From assembly GCA_023241745.1 (NCBI GenBank), contig JALQCY010000002.1, positions 806,001-870,000 on the forward strand: a DNA stretch of 64,000 nt, in the 5' to 3' direction. A program made the position numbers and the translations under genes. Numbering within the stretch: position 1 is the stretch's first letter; each line of letters opens with the position of its first letter. The notes under the pieces were generated by a model. That model was not told where the DNA came from. It saw nothing but the letters and a program-made list of their open reading frames with translations, and did not search any database. Origin of the DNA: Isoptericola peretonis. Its GTDB lineage: Bacteria > Actinomycetota > Actinomycetes > Actinomycetales > Cellulomonadaceae. This document shows, one piece after another, positions 10,018 to 18,065 of the stretch.

Positions 10018-10803
10018 GTGGACGCCTTCCGCAAGTCGCGCGCGCACGCACCGCCGGGGTTCTTCGCCACGGAGGCGGCCGGGCTGCGCTGGCTGGCCGT
10101 GCCGGGCGGCCCACGTGTCGCCCGCGTGCTCGACGTGGGCGCCGGCCACCTCGACCTGGAGCGGATCGGCAACGCCCGCCCGACGCCGGACGCCGCCCAC
10201 GACCTCGGCCGCCGGCTCGCCGTCCTGCACGGCGCCGGGGCGGACGGGTTCGGGGTGCTGCCGCCGGGGGCGGACCGGGGATGGTTCGGCCCCCTCGAGG
10301 ACCCGCTGCCCCTGGCCGCGGGGCGCTGTGGCGACTGGCCGGCCTTCTACGCCCGGGCGCGCGTGATGCCGGTCGTCGCGCAGGGGCGCGAGCGGGGCGT
10401 GCTCACCGCGCAGGACGCCGCCGCGGCCGAGCGGGTGTGCGGCCGCCTCGGCGTGCTCGCCGGGCCGGCGGCCCGCGAGGGGCCCGCCCGCGTGCACGGC
10501 GACCTGTGGTCGGGCAACGTGCTCTGGGCACCGGGCCCGGCGGGCTCCGCCGAGGCGGTGCTCATCGACCCGGCGGCCCACGGCGGGCACCGCGAGTCCG
10601 ACCTGGCGATGCTCGCGCTCTTCGGGGCGCCGCACCTGGAGGAGATCGTGGCCGGCTACGACGAGGCGAGCCCGCTCGCCCCCGGCTGGCGCGACCGCGT
10701 GCGCCTGCACCAGCTGTACCCACTGGCGGTGCACGCCGTGCTCTTCGGCGGCGGGTACGTGACACAGACGCGCCATCTGATGGCCCGGCTCGGGGCGGCC
10801 TGA
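10018..10803 (+). CDS. Fructosamine kinase family protein
   Basis: A 261-residue kinase-fold protein related to fructosamine-3-kinases, which phosphorylate glycated amines so that the sugar is lost (protein deglycation). The catalytic loop VHGDLWSGNVLW and the metal-binding Asp of LIDPAAHGGHRESDLAML are clear, and the N-terminal FRKSRAHAPPGFFATEAAGLRWL matches the family. It begins with GTG at 10018, 9 nt after the DUF5703 stop. It is convergent with the M20 peptidase gene. The true substrate may be another small metabolite. Confidence 0.88.
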   Translation: MDAFRKSRAHAPPGFFATEAAGLRWLAVPGGPRVARVLDVGAGHLDLERIGNARPTPDAAHDLGRRLAVLHGAGADGFGVLPPGADRGWFGPLEDPLPLAAGRCGDWPAFYARARVMPVVAQGRERGVLTAQDAAAAERVCGRLGVLAGPAAREGPARVHGDLWSGNVLWAPGPAGSAEAVLIDPAAHGGHRESDLAMLALFGAPHLEEIVAGYDEASPLAPGWRDRVRLHQLYPLAVHAVLFGGGYVTQTRHLMARLGAA

Positions 10804-10837
10804 CGCCGGCGCGCCCGCCCCGCGGCCGGGCGACCCC

Positions 10838-12187
10838 TCAGCAGCTGCGGAGCAGGCGGTCCAGCACCCGCGTGCCGAAGCGCAGCGAGTCGGTCGGCAC
10901 GCGCTCGTCGACGCCGTGGAACATGCCGGCGAAGTCGAGGTCGCCGGGCAGACGCAGGGGCGCGAACCCGTAGCCGGTGATCCCGAGCCGCGACAGCGAC
11001 TTGTTGTCCGTGCCCCCCGAGAGCGTGTACGGCAGCACCGCGGCGCCCGGGTCCTCCGCCAGCAGCGACGCGACCATCGAGTCGACGAGGTCCCCGGAGA
11101 ACGGCACCTCGAGTGCCGTGTCCTGGTGGATCGGCTCCACGCGCACGTTCGGGCCGGCCAGCTCGCGCAGCGCGGCCATGCCCTCCTCCTCGTGGCCCGG
11201 CAGCAGCCGCACGTCCACCGTGGCCTCGGCCCGTCCGGGGATGACGTTCGCCTTGTAGCCCGCGTCGAGCTGCGTCGGGTTCGACGTGTGCCGCACCGTG
11301 GCTCCCACGAACCGCGCCGCCGGGCCGAGGGCAGCGACGAGGGCGTCGACGGCCTCGGGGTCCTCGCCCTCGAACGGCAGGCCCGTGAGGTCGGCCACAC
11401 CGCGCAGGAGCTTCTCCACGGTGGGCGTCAGCGTGTACGGCCAGCGGTGCTGCCCGATGCGCGCGACCGCGGCCGCGAGCTCGGTGACCGCGTTCTCGTG
11501 GTTCACCTGCGAGCCGTGCCCCGCCCGCCCGTCGGCGACGAGTCGCAGCCACGCGAGCCCCTTCTCCGCCGTCTGCAGCAGGTAGGCGCGCCGGCCCCCG
11601 ACCTCCACGGAGAAGCCGCCCACCTCGCTGATCGCCTCCGTGGCGCCCTCGAAGAGCTCCGGCCGGTGCCGCACGGCCCACTGGGCGCCCTGCACGCCGC
11701 CGGCCTCCTCGTCGGCGAAGAAGGCCACGACGACGTCGCGCGCGGGCCGGCGGCCCTCGCGGACCATCTGCCGCACCACCGACAGGATCATGGCGTCCAT
11801 GTCCTTCATGTCGACGGCGCCGCGGCCCCACAGGAGGCCGTCGATCTCCTCGCCGCCGAACGGGTCGACCGACCAGTCGCCGGCCTCCGCCGGCACGACG
11901 TCGGTGTGCCCGTGCAGCACCAGCGCGGGGCGCGTCGGGTCGGCTCCCTCCAGGCGCGTCACGACCGACGTCCGGCCGGGCGCCCCCTCGAACAGCTCCA
12001 CGTCCAGGCCCACCTCGGTGAGCAGGCCGGCGACGTGCTCCGCCGCGCGCCGCTCCCCCGGTCCCTCGCCGTTGCCGTAGTTGGACGTGTCGATCCGCAG
12101 CAGGTCGCGGCAGATGTCCACGACCTCCTGCTCGGCAGTAGGCGTCGTCGGGGCGGTCGGGCGCGGAGGGGTCGGCTGCGTCGTCAC
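10838..12187 (-). CDS. M20 family metallopeptidase (M20/M25/M40)
   Basis: A 449-residue di-zinc hydrolase of the ArgE/DapE/carboxypeptidase group. Metal ligands are visible in LVLHGHTDVVP (His, with the catalytic Asp), GRGAVDMKDMDA (bridging Asp), FFADEEAGG (catalytic Glu and metal Glu) and MFHGVDERV (last His); a dimerisation lid lies between. It resembles the conserved M20 protein of actinobacteria encoded near mshC. Substrate specificity (peptide, N-acyl amino acid) is not readable. GTG at 12187 is preferred over GTG at 12193 because TACGGT (12194-12199, minus strand) is 6 nt upstream. The N-terminus is Pro/Thr rich. Confidence 0.9.
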   Translation of the reverse strand: MTTQPTPPRPTAPTTPTAEQEVVDICRDLLRIDTSNYGNGEGPGERRAAEHVAGLLTEVGLDVELFEGAPGRTSVVTRLEGADPTRPALVLHGHTDVVPAEAGDWSVDPFGGEEIDGLLWGRGAVDMKDMDAMILSVVRQMVREGRRPARDVVVAFFADEEAGGVQGAQWAVRHRPELFEGATEAISEVGGFSVEVGGRRAYLLQTAEKGLAWLRLVADGRAGHGSQVNHENAVTELAAAVARIGQHRWPYTLTPTVEKLLRGVADLTGLPFEGEDPEAVDALVAALGPAARFVGATVRHTSNPTQLDAGYKANVIPGRAEATVDVRLLPGHEEEGMAALRELAGPNVRVEPIHQDTALEVPFSGDLVDSMVASLLAEDPGAAVLPYTLSGGTDNKSLSRLGITGYGFAPLRLPGDLDFAGMFHGVDERVPTDSLRFGTRVLDRLLRSC

Positions 12188-12215
12188 CCGCACACCGTAC
12201 CGGCGCCGCGGGGCG

Positions 12216-12223
12216 AAACGTTT
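12216..12223. promoter_or_regulatory. Possible LacI-type operator upstream of the LPMO gene
   Basis: AAACGTTT is a perfect 8-bp palindrome with a central CG, extended imperfectly to GAAACGTTTAGC. It lies in the 120-bp region between the M20 gene and the LPMO gene. LacI-family sugar repressors use operators with a central CG, so it could control LPMO expression; the site is short and this is only a candidate. Confidence 0.3.
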
Positions 12224-12308
12224 AGCCGGGGTGACGTCGTCCGGCGCGTGGACGACGGTCGACGCGAGGGCGCCGAGGACGCACGCCCAGTCACGAGAGA
12301 GGACCGTC

Positions 12309-13631
12309 ATGCGAAGACTCGCGGCATCACTCGCAGCAGCCGCGCTGGCCGCCGTCGGCATCGTCGCCGCCGTCGGCCAGCCCGCCGCCGCCCACGGGGC
12401 GGAGGTGTTCCCCGGCTCCCGGCAGTATCTGTGCTGGGTGGACGCCGTCACGGAGTCCGGCTCCCTGAGCCCCTCCAACCCGGCGTGCGCGGACGCGCTC
12501 GCCGCCGGCGGGCCGAACGCGTACTACAACTGGTTCGGCAACCTCGACTCCCACGGGGCCGGGCGCACCGAGGGGTACATCCCCGACGGCACCATCTGCT
12601 CCGGCGGCGACCGCGGCCCGTACGACTTCTCCGCGTTCAACGCCCCGCGCACGGACTGGCCGACGACGCACCTCACCGCGGGAGACACCTACGAGTTCCA
12701 GCACAACAACTGGGCCGAGCACCCCGGCCGGTTCGACGTGTACGTGACGCGGGAGGGCTTCGACCCGACCGCGCCGCTCGGCTGGGACGACCTCGAGCTG
12801 ATCGACTCCGTCACCGACCCGCCGGACACCGGCGGCCCCGGGGGCGACAACTACTACTACTGGGACGTCACACTGCCCGCCGACCGCACGGGCCGCCACA
12901 TCGTCTTCACCCACTGGGTGCGCTCGGACAGCAGCGAGAACTTCTACAGCTGTTCCGACGTGGCCTTCGACGGGGGCGACGGCGAGGTCACCGGCATCGG
13001 CGACGGCTCGGGGCCGGTCGACCCGCCCGAGGCGTGCCCGGACCAGGCTCCGGGGACGCCTCTCGGCGAGCTGTCCGCCACCTCCGTGACGGCCACGAAG
13101 GCCCACATCATGTGGGGCGCCGGTCAGACCGGGTGCGTCACCGGCTACGACGTGATCGACACCGCGACAGGCGGGATCCTCGCCTCCACGGACGGCGTGC
13201 CGATGGTCGACGTGACAGGGCTGGAACCCGAGACCACCTACGTGGTGGCGGTCCAGGCACGCAACGACAACACCGGAGAGGTCTCCGAGCCCACGGGCTC
13301 CGTGACCTTTACGACCCTCGCCGAGGACGAGGGCCCGGGGACCGACCCCGATCCCGGACCGGGCGCGTGCACCGCGACGTTCAGCACGACGAACACGTGG
13401 GCTGGCGGCTACCAGGGCGAGATCGTGGTGACGGCGGGCGACGCCGACGTCACCGGCTGGCAGGTCGCGGCCGACGGCATCACCACATCCACCATCTGGG
13501 GCGGGGAGATCGCCGACGGCGTCATCACCCCCGCGGCGTGGAACGGCTCCCTCGGCGCCGGGCAGAGCACCACGGTGGGCTTCATCGGCACCGGCGAGGC
13601 GCCCGCGGGCGGCGAGCTGGCCTGCTCCTGA
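12309..13631 (+). CDS. Secreted AA10 lytic polysaccharide monooxygenase with Fn3 and CBM2-like domains
   Basis: A 440-residue secreted copper enzyme that oxidatively cleaves crystalline cellulose or chitin. A signal peptide covers residues 1-28 and ends PAAA, so the mature protein begins with His29 (HGAEVFPGSRQYLC). His29 and His138 (in NNWAEHPGR) form the copper histidine brace, and Phe220 (SCSDVAF) occupies the axial position. The AA10 domain spans about 29-225, a fibronectin type III domain about 248-335, and a linker of Asp/Pro/Gly leads to a short CBM2-like domain (about 355-440, CTATFSTTNTW, WNGSLGAG, final Cys). The ribosome site GAGAGAGGA precedes the ATG. HGAEVFPGS resembles cellulose- or mixed-activity AA10s, but the target is not certain. 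Confidence 0.95.
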   Translation: MRRLAASLAAAALAAVGIVAAVGQPAAAHGAEVFPGSRQYLCWVDAVTESGSLSPSNPACADALAAGGPNAYYNWFGNLDSHGAGRTEGYIPDGTICSGGDRGPYDFSAFNAPRTDWPTTHLTAGDTYEFQHNNWAEHPGRFDVYVTREGFDPTAPLGWDDLELIDSVTDPPDTGGPGGDNYYYWDVTLPADRTGRHIVFTHWVRSDSSENFYSCSDVAFDGGDGEVTGIGDGSGPVDPPEACPDQAPGTPLGELSATSVTATKAHIMWGAGQTGCVTGYDVIDTATGGILASTDGVPMVDVTGLEPETTYVVAVQARNDNTGEVSEPTGSVTFTTLAEDEGPGTDPDPGPGACTATFSTTNTWAGGYQGEIVVTAGDADVTGWQVAADGITTSTIWGGEIADGVITPAAWNGSLGAGQSTTVGFIGTGEAPAGGELACS

Positions 13632-13654
13632 CTCACCGGACACCGCACGGACGC

Positions 13655-13687
13655 GGGCTCCCGGGCGCTTCGAGCGCTCGGGAGCCC
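13655..13687. terminator. Bidirectional hairpin terminator
   Basis: GGGCTCCC and GGGAGCCC arms with an inner GCGCT/AGCGC pair and a TTCGA-like loop lie between the convergent LPMO and ABC-F genes, 24 nt after the LPMO stop. There is no U tract, as is usual for actinobacterial terminators. Confidence 0.75.
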
Positions 13688-13696
13688 CTCGTCGCG

Positions 13697-15367
13697 CTAC
13701 GCGCCGCGGGTCGCCTCGCGAGCGACCTGCCGCAGGTGTCCCTCCCGGTCGAGCCGTAGCTCCGCGTCGAGCCCGATCCGGTCGAGGAACGCCCGGTCGT
13801 GGCTCACCACCAGCAGGGCGCCCCGGTAGGCGGCCAGCGCCTGCACCAGCTGGTCGGTGCTGGCGAGGTCCAGGTTGTTGGTGGGCTCGTCGAGCACCAG
13901 CAGCTGCGCCGGCGGGTCGGCCAGCAGCAGGCGCGCGAGCGTCACGCGGAACCGTTCGCCGCCGGACAGCGTGGCGACCGGGCGGCCCACCTGGTCGCCC
14001 CGGACCAGGAAGCGGGCCAGCCGGTTGCGCAGCTCCCCCGGAGCGACGTGCGGGGCGCCGGCCCGGACGGCGTCGAGCACGGTCTCGGCGTCGTCCAGCA
14101 CGTCCAGCCGCTGCGGGAGGTACGCGACCCGGTCGGTGAGCGCCTCGGCCTGCGCGCCGACGCCGACGCCGACGCCGTCGCCGTCGCCCGCCCGCCCGCC
14201 GGCCGTCGGGCCCACCAGCCGCTCCAGCAGCGTCGTCTTGCCCACCCCGTTGGGCCCGGTGAGCGCCACGCGCTCCGGCCCGGCGAGGACCACCTCGCGG
14301 CCGTCGGTGCCGCGCAGCACGGCCAGGCGGCGGCCCGCCGGGACGCCCGGGTCGGGCAGGTCGACGACGATGCGGTCGTCCTCGCGCACCGACCGCTCGG
14401 CCGCCTCGACCGCCGCGCGCGCCGCCGCCTCCTTGTCCGCCGCGGCGCCGCGCCGCGCGCCCTGCGCCTTCTCGGCCGAGTTGCGCCGGTCGTTGACCAC
14501 GGCCTTGACGTACTTGCTGTTCGCGGCGTCCTTGCGCCCCTGCCGCTCGGAGTGCGCGATGCGCTCCTGCGCCTCGATCCGCTGCCGCTTCTCGCGGCGC
14601 AGGGTCTGCTCGGCGTCGCGCAGCGCGGCGCGGGCGGCCTCCTGCTGCGTGGCCAGGTACTCCTCGTACTGCGCGTACGTGCCGCCGAACGTCGTCAGGG
14701 ACCCGGTACGCAGCTCCGCGGTGTCGTCGACGAGCTCGAGCAGCGCGCGGTCGTGGGACACGACGACGAGCGCCCCGCGCCAGGTGCGGACGATCTCGTG
14801 CAGGCGCTCGCGCGCGTCGCCGTCGAGGTTGTTCGTGGGTTCGTCCAGCAGCGCGACGTCGGCGCCCCGCAGCCGCACGCCGGTCACGGCGACCAGCATC
14901 GCCTCGCCGCCCGACAGGGTGCCGACGCGGCGGTCGAGGACGCCGTCGGCGGCCGGGAGGCCGGCGCTCGCGAGCTCGGCGAGCGCGCGCTCCTCGACGT
15001 CCCAGCCGTCGCCGACGACGTCGAAGAGCTCCGCCAGCCGCTCCGCGGAGGCGGTGCCGTCCGTGATCGCGCGCACGGCGTCGACCACGTCGCGCACGCC
15101 CAGCAGGTCGGCCACCGTGGCGCGGGTGTCGAGCGTGAGCCGCTGGGGCAGGTAGTCCGCGACGCCGGAGACGCTGATCGACCCGGACGTCGGGCGCAGA
15201 CGACCGGCTACGAGGCGCAGCAGGGTGGACTTGCCCGCGCCGTTGAGGCCGACGAGGCCGGTGCGGCCGCGGGAGAAGGCGCCGGACACGCCGGCGATCG
15301 GGGTGGCCCCGTCGGGCCAGGAGAACGTGAGGTCGTGCAGGACGACGGAGGGGTGGGTGGCAGGCAC
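13697..15367 (-). CDS. ABC-F family ATPase (ribosome-associated)
   Basis: A 556-residue soluble protein with two ABC nucleotide-binding domains and no membrane segments, the ABC-F layout. Domain 1 has Walker A GLNGAGKST, signature LSGGE and Walker B VALLDEPTNNLD. A charged linker of ~100 residues (RREKRQRIEAQERIAHSERQ, about 245-330) corresponds to the P-site tRNA interaction motif. Domain 2 has GPNGVGKTT, LSGGERFR and LLVLDEPTNNLD. ABC-F proteins rescue stalled ribosomes or protect them from antibiotics; which applies cannot be told. A Gly/Asp repeat (DGDGVGVGVG) interrupts domain 2 after Walker A. The GTG at 15367 is preceded by a long leader with an 8-codon ORF and a hairpin. Confidence 0.92.
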   Translation of the reverse strand: MPATHPSVVLHDLTFSWPDGATPIAGVSGAFSRGRTGLVGLNGAGKSTLLRLVAGRLRPTSGSISVSGVADYLPQRLTLDTRATVADLLGVRDVVDAVRAITDGTASAERLAELFDVVGDGWDVEERALAELASAGLPAADGVLDRRVGTLSGGEAMLVAVTGVRLRGADVALLDEPTNNLDGDARERLHEIVRTWRGALVVVSHDRALLELVDDTAELRTGSLTTFGGTYAQYEEYLATQQEAARAALRDAEQTLRREKRQRIEAQERIAHSERQGRKDAANSKYVKAVVNDRRNSAEKAQGARRGAAADKEAAARAAVEAAERSVREDDRIVVDLPDPGVPAGRRLAVLRGTDGREVVLAGPERVALTGPNGVGKTTLLERLVGPTAGGRAGDGDGVGVGVGAQAEALTDRVAYLPQRLDVLDDAETVLDAVRAGAPHVAPGELRNRLARFLVRGDQVGRPVATLSGGERFRVTLARLLLADPPAQLLVLDEPTNNLDLASTDQLVQALAAYRGALLVVSHDRAFLDRIGLDAELRLDREGHLRQVAREATRGA

Positions 15368-15406
15368 GCAGGGCTCCAGCGAGGGTGGGGACGGCGGACG
15401 ACGGGT

Positions 15407-15470
15407 GCGTCGACGCCGCTCCGGCGCACCGGCACACGGGGTGCTCGGCGGGGAGCCTCGGGGTCGACGC
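15407..15470 (-). promoter_or_regulatory. Leader hairpin upstream of the ABC-F gene
   Basis: Arms GCGTCGAC and GTCGACGC enclose ~48 nt of GC-rich sequence with further complementarity (CTCC/GGAG, CCGCC/GGCGG). It lies between the short leader ORF (15473-15499) and the ABC-F start, where an attenuator would be expected. Confidence 0.4.
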
Positions 15471-15472
15471 GG

Positions 15473-15499
15473 TCAGGCGGTCGTCTGGATGCCCGTCAT
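15473..15499 (-). CDS. Possible 8-residue leader peptide of the ABC-F gene
   Basis: ATG followed by seven codons and TGA encodes MTGIQTTA on the strand of the ABC-F gene, about 105 nt before its start. A GAGAGG ribosome-like site lies about 12 nt upstream, a rather long spacing. Short leader ORFs whose translation is blocked by antibiotics control many resistance ABC-F genes. This is a candidate by position only; so short an ORF can occur by chance. Confidence 0.35.
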   Translation of the reverse strand: MTGIQTTA

Positions 15500-15604
15500 C
15501 GCCGTGCTGCGCCTCTCGTCCTGGGGCCGTCCCCTCTCACGCGCGGCGGGAGCCGCGGGGACGGCGACGACGATGCCACGCCGTCCTGGCCCGCGGCAAC
15601 CGCA

Positions 15605-15680
15605 AACCTGCCTTCCAGCACGTGATCTGTCGCGTCATTCGAGCGGATGCCGCGACAGATCGCGTGCTGGAAGGCAGGTT
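15605..15680. repeat. Long inverted repeat, 30-bp arms
   Basis: Two 30-nt arms (15605-15634 and 15651-15680) pair with one mismatch around a 16-nt loop. On the minus strand it follows the GNAT stop codon by 25 nt and could end its transcript. Its arm shares CTTCSASCACGCGATCYGT with the palindrome at 51648-51715 (16 of 19 identical positions), so both may belong to one repeat family. Confidence 0.85.
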
Positions 15681-15705
15681 CTCGGGGTGGTCCTCGGCGC
15701 GAGGG

Positions 15706-16305
15706 TCAGGCCGCCGGGGCCTCGGCGGGCCACGGCTCGCTGGGCTCGCGCGGGTCGCCGGGCACGTAGGAGGCGACCCACGAGTCCGTCAGGACGCCGC
15801 GCTGGGCACCGAAGCGGCGCAGGAGGCCCTCGTACCGGAAGCCGAGCTTCCAGGCGACGCGGCGCGACGCCCAGTTGCCGACGTTCGCGCGCCAGCGCAC
15901 GACGCCGAGGCCCAGGCCCTCCGGGTCGACGGCCCAGTCGACGACGAGCCGCGACGCCTCGGTGACGAGCCCGCGGCCGCGGGCGTCCGGGGCGCACCAG
16001 AAGCCCAGCTCGCCGACGGGCGGCACCCCCGGGGCGCCCTCGCGGGAGATGCCCACCATCCCCAGCACCGGGCCGTCGGCGTCGCCCGCGGCGCGCACGG
16101 CCCAGGTGAAGTCCTTCTCCTCGGCCCAGCCGTCGACGACGAACTTCTCGACGAAGCCGGCGGCGTCGTCGCGGGTGTACGGCGACGGTACCGTCGTCCA
16201 GCGGGCGATGACCGGGTCGGCGCAGATCTCGGCGATGCGATCGACGTCGGCCGAGGTGGGGACGGACAGGCGGACACGGTCGGTGGCGAGGACGAACGGC
16301 TCCAT
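15706..16305 (-). CDS. GNAT family N-acetyltransferase (RimJ/RimL-like)
   Basis: A 199-residue acetyltransferase. The N-terminal FVLATDRVRLSVPTSADVDRIAEIC and the ELGFWCAPDARGRGLVTEASRLVVDWA segment (motif A, acetyl-CoA binding) followed by RWRANVGNWASRRVAWKLGFRYEG match RimJ/RimL-type enzymes that acetylate N-termini of proteins or small amines. The substrate is unknown. I start at ATG 16305 (MEPFVLATD); an upstream ATG at 16341 would overlap the AI-2E gene and add 12 residues outside the domain. Confidence 0.88.
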   Translation of the reverse strand: MEPFVLATDRVRLSVPTSADVDRIAEICADPVIARWTTVPSPYTRDDAAGFVEKFVVDGWAEEKDFTWAVRAAGDADGPVLGMVGISREGAPGVPPVGELGFWCAPDARGRGLVTEASRLVVDWAVDPEGLGLGVVRWRANVGNWASRRVAWKLGFRYEGLLRRFGAQRGVLTDSWVASYVPGDPREPSEPWPAEAPAA

Positions 16306-16337
16306 CGGGGCATCGTGGCACGACGCCGCCGGGCGGT

Positions 16338-17537
16338 TCACTCTGTTTGTCCGGAGCCCCCGTCGGCCGGGTCGGCGGGACGCCGATCACCCGGCGTCGC
16401 ATCGGCGGCGGTCGCGTGGACGACGGGGGCGACGGCGAGCGGCCCGTCACGGAGCCGGGCGGGCTCGTCCAGCTCGGGGTGCGGGCGGTCGCCCCGCAGC
16501 GTGGAGAACACCGTCCACGCCACGGCCATGAGCGGGACGGCGATGATCGCGCCCAGGATCCCCGCCAGGACGGTGCCGGCGGTGACGCCGATGCCGATGA
16601 CCAGCGGGTGCAGGGCGACCTGCTTGCCCATGATGAGCGGCTGGAGCACGTGCCCCTCCAGCTGCCCGATGAGCGCGATCCCGATCGTGACGATGAGGGC
16701 CGTGACGATCCCGTTGGCCGCGAGCGCCACGACGGCCGCGATGATCATCGCCAGGGGCGCGCCGATCAGGGGGATGAACGCGCCGATGAAGACCAGCACG
16801 GCCAGGGGCGCCGCGAGCGGCACGCTGAGGATCGTCAGGAGGATGAACGCCAGGACGCCGTCGACGAAGGCGATGATCACCGTGCCGCGGGCGTAGCCCG
16901 AGAAGCTGTACCAGCCGGCCCCGGCCGCCGCCTGCCACCGCGTGCGGTGCTGCTCCGGGATCTGCTCCAGGAACCACCGCCACATCTTGCCGCCCGACGC
17001 GACGAAGAAGACGGTGCAGAAGATCGCGAGCGCGAAGATCGCGAACCCCTCGGCCACCGACCCGGCGCTCTGCGCGGCCTGGCTGACGAGCGAGTCGGCG
17101 TTGTCGGCCAGCCACTGCCGGCCCTGGTCGATCCACTCGTTGATCTGGTCGACCGTGACCGACAGGCCGAACGGTCCGCTCTCGAGATACTCGAGGATCT
17201 GCTGGATGCCGGTGTCGAACTGCCCGGCCAGCTGCTCCCACTGCCCCGCCACCGACGCGACGACGTAGGTGAGCAGCCCGCCCAGCACGAGGAACGCGCT
17301 GAGGATGGCGAGGGCGGTGGCCAGGGGGCGGGGCATGACCTTGGCGTAGAAGTCGGCGACCGGGTTGAGCACCGACGCGAACACCAGGCCGAGGAACACC
17401 GCCACGAAGACGAGCTGGACCTGCACCGTCGCCCAGAACACGAGCGCGACGGCCGCCGTCACGGCGATGAGACGCCACGACCAGCCGGCCGACGTCCGCA
17501 GCCAGGCGGGGACGTTCTCGTTCGAGCGCTTCGCCAC
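16338..17537 (-). CDS. AI-2E family membrane transporter
   Basis: A 399-residue polytopic protein of the AI-2E (TqsA/YdiK) family. It has an N-terminal pair of helices from residue 22, then one near 75-95. A ~100-residue soluble segment with coiled character (WEQLAGQFDTGIQQILEYLE) follows, and then a block of five helices with the family signatures GPFGLS...VIIAFVDGVL and FIPLIGAPLA. Despite the name, members export various small compounds or act in ion homeostasis; the role here is unknown. The C-terminal ~50 residues are a soluble, Asp/Pro-rich tail. It starts at GTG 17537, next to the tRNA-Leu terminator. Confidence 0.88.
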   Translation of the reverse strand: MAKRSNENVPAWLRTSAGWSWRLIAVTAAVALVFWATVQVQLVFVAVFLGLVFASVLNPVADFYAKVMPRPLATALAILSAFLVLGGLLTYVVASVAGQWEQLAGQFDTGIQQILEYLESGPFGLSVTVDQINEWIDQGRQWLADNADSLVSQAAQSAGSVAEGFAIFALAIFCTVFFVASGGKMWRWFLEQIPEQHRTRWQAAAGAGWYSFSGYARGTVIIAFVDGVLAFILLTILSVPLAAPLAVLVFIGAFIPLIGAPLAMIIAAVVALAANGIVTALIVTIGIALIGQLEGHVLQPLIMGKQVALHPLVIGIGVTAGTVLAGILGAIIAVPLMAVAWTVFSTLRGDRPHPELDEPARLRDGPLAVAPVVHATAADATPGDRRPADPADGGSGQTE

Positions 17538-17588
17538 CCGTGGACTCCCCTCGTCGACCGTGGCTCCCAGTGTGCCGCACGTGAGTGC

Positions 17589-17621
17589 ACGTCACAGTGC
17601 CGCCACGACGGCACGTGACGT
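17589..17621. repeat. Inverted repeat upstream of the AI-2E gene
   Basis: ACGTCAC-A-GTGCCG and CGGCAC-GTGACGT pair with a single bulged A around a 6-nt loop. It lies about 50 nt upstream of the AI-2E start and 14 nt from the tRNA terminator hairpin. It could be an operator or a second terminator; I cannot decide. Confidence 0.5.
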
Positions 17622-17634
17622 CGTCGGGGAACGA

Positions 17635-17668
17635 CGAAGGCCCCCTGTTGTGGACCAGGGGGCCTTCG
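17635..17668 (-). terminator. Terminator of tRNA-Leu
   Basis: A perfect 13-bp stem (CGAAGGCCCCCTG / CAGGGGGCCTTCG) with an 8-nt loop starts 19 nt after the 3' end of the tRNA on the minus strand. Confidence 0.85.
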
Positions 17669-17687
17669 ACGTCGCTGTCTCAACGAG

Positions 17688-17772
17688 TGTCCGGAGGGGG
17701 ACTTGAACCCCCACGCCCGATAAAGGGCACTAGCACCTCAAGCTAGCGCGTCTGCCATTCCGCCACCCGGAC
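17688..17772 (-). tRNA. tRNA-Leu (anticodon GAG)
   Basis: On the minus strand the acceptor stem GTCCGGG pairs with TCCGGAC. The D arm is GTGGCGGAATGGCAGACGC-like, and the anticodon stem CTAGC/GCTAG holds the loop TTGAGGT with anticodon GAG. A long variable arm (GTGCCCTTTATCGGGCGT) marks a class II tRNA, and the T arm is GGGGG-TTCAAGT-CCCCC. CCA is not encoded. It reads CTC and CTT leucine codons. Confidence 0.95.
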
Positions 17773-17817
17773 GAGTGGACCTCGACAGCGCCTCGGCGCC
17801 GTCTCGGTGCGGGGAAA

Positions 17818-17848
17818 AACATAGCACGGCGGGGGCGGGGACTCGCAA
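17818..17848 (-). promoter_or_regulatory. Promoter of tRNA-Leu
   Basis: On the minus strand TTGCGA (17843-17848) and TATGTT (17818-17823) are separated by 19 bp, followed by a T-rich stretch, 46 nt before the mature tRNA. The spacing is slightly long, but this is the only AT-rich patch in the region. The remaining ~215 bp up to the DUF457 gene at 18066 holds no other feature I can support. Confidence 0.45.
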
Positions 17849-18065
17849 ACCGCGACCCCCCTTCCAGGGGCCGGGAGACCGGCGTCACAGTCGGATCTCG
17901 CGCAGGCCGGCATGCCGGCCCGGCGGGCGCGTCCGCGCAGGTCTGGGCGTCGGACGCGACCGTCGGTGGCGCCGTGTAGCGTCCTGCCCGGCCCGGACCA
18001 ACCGGTCAAGGGTGAGGAACGGGACGGCGGCGAAGCAGCCGCCGAGGACAGGAGCGCCGCACGTC

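Noticed and set aside
10804..10837. Weak CGCCCG/CGGGCG hairpin between the fructosamine-kinase-like and M20 genes.
   Set aside because: The 6-bp stem is expected by chance at this GC content.
14150..14200. Hexanucleotide-like CCGACG/GCCGTC tandem units inside the ABC-F gene.
   Set aside because: They keep the reading frame and code a DGDGVGVGVG loop; no sign of frameshift or a mobile element.
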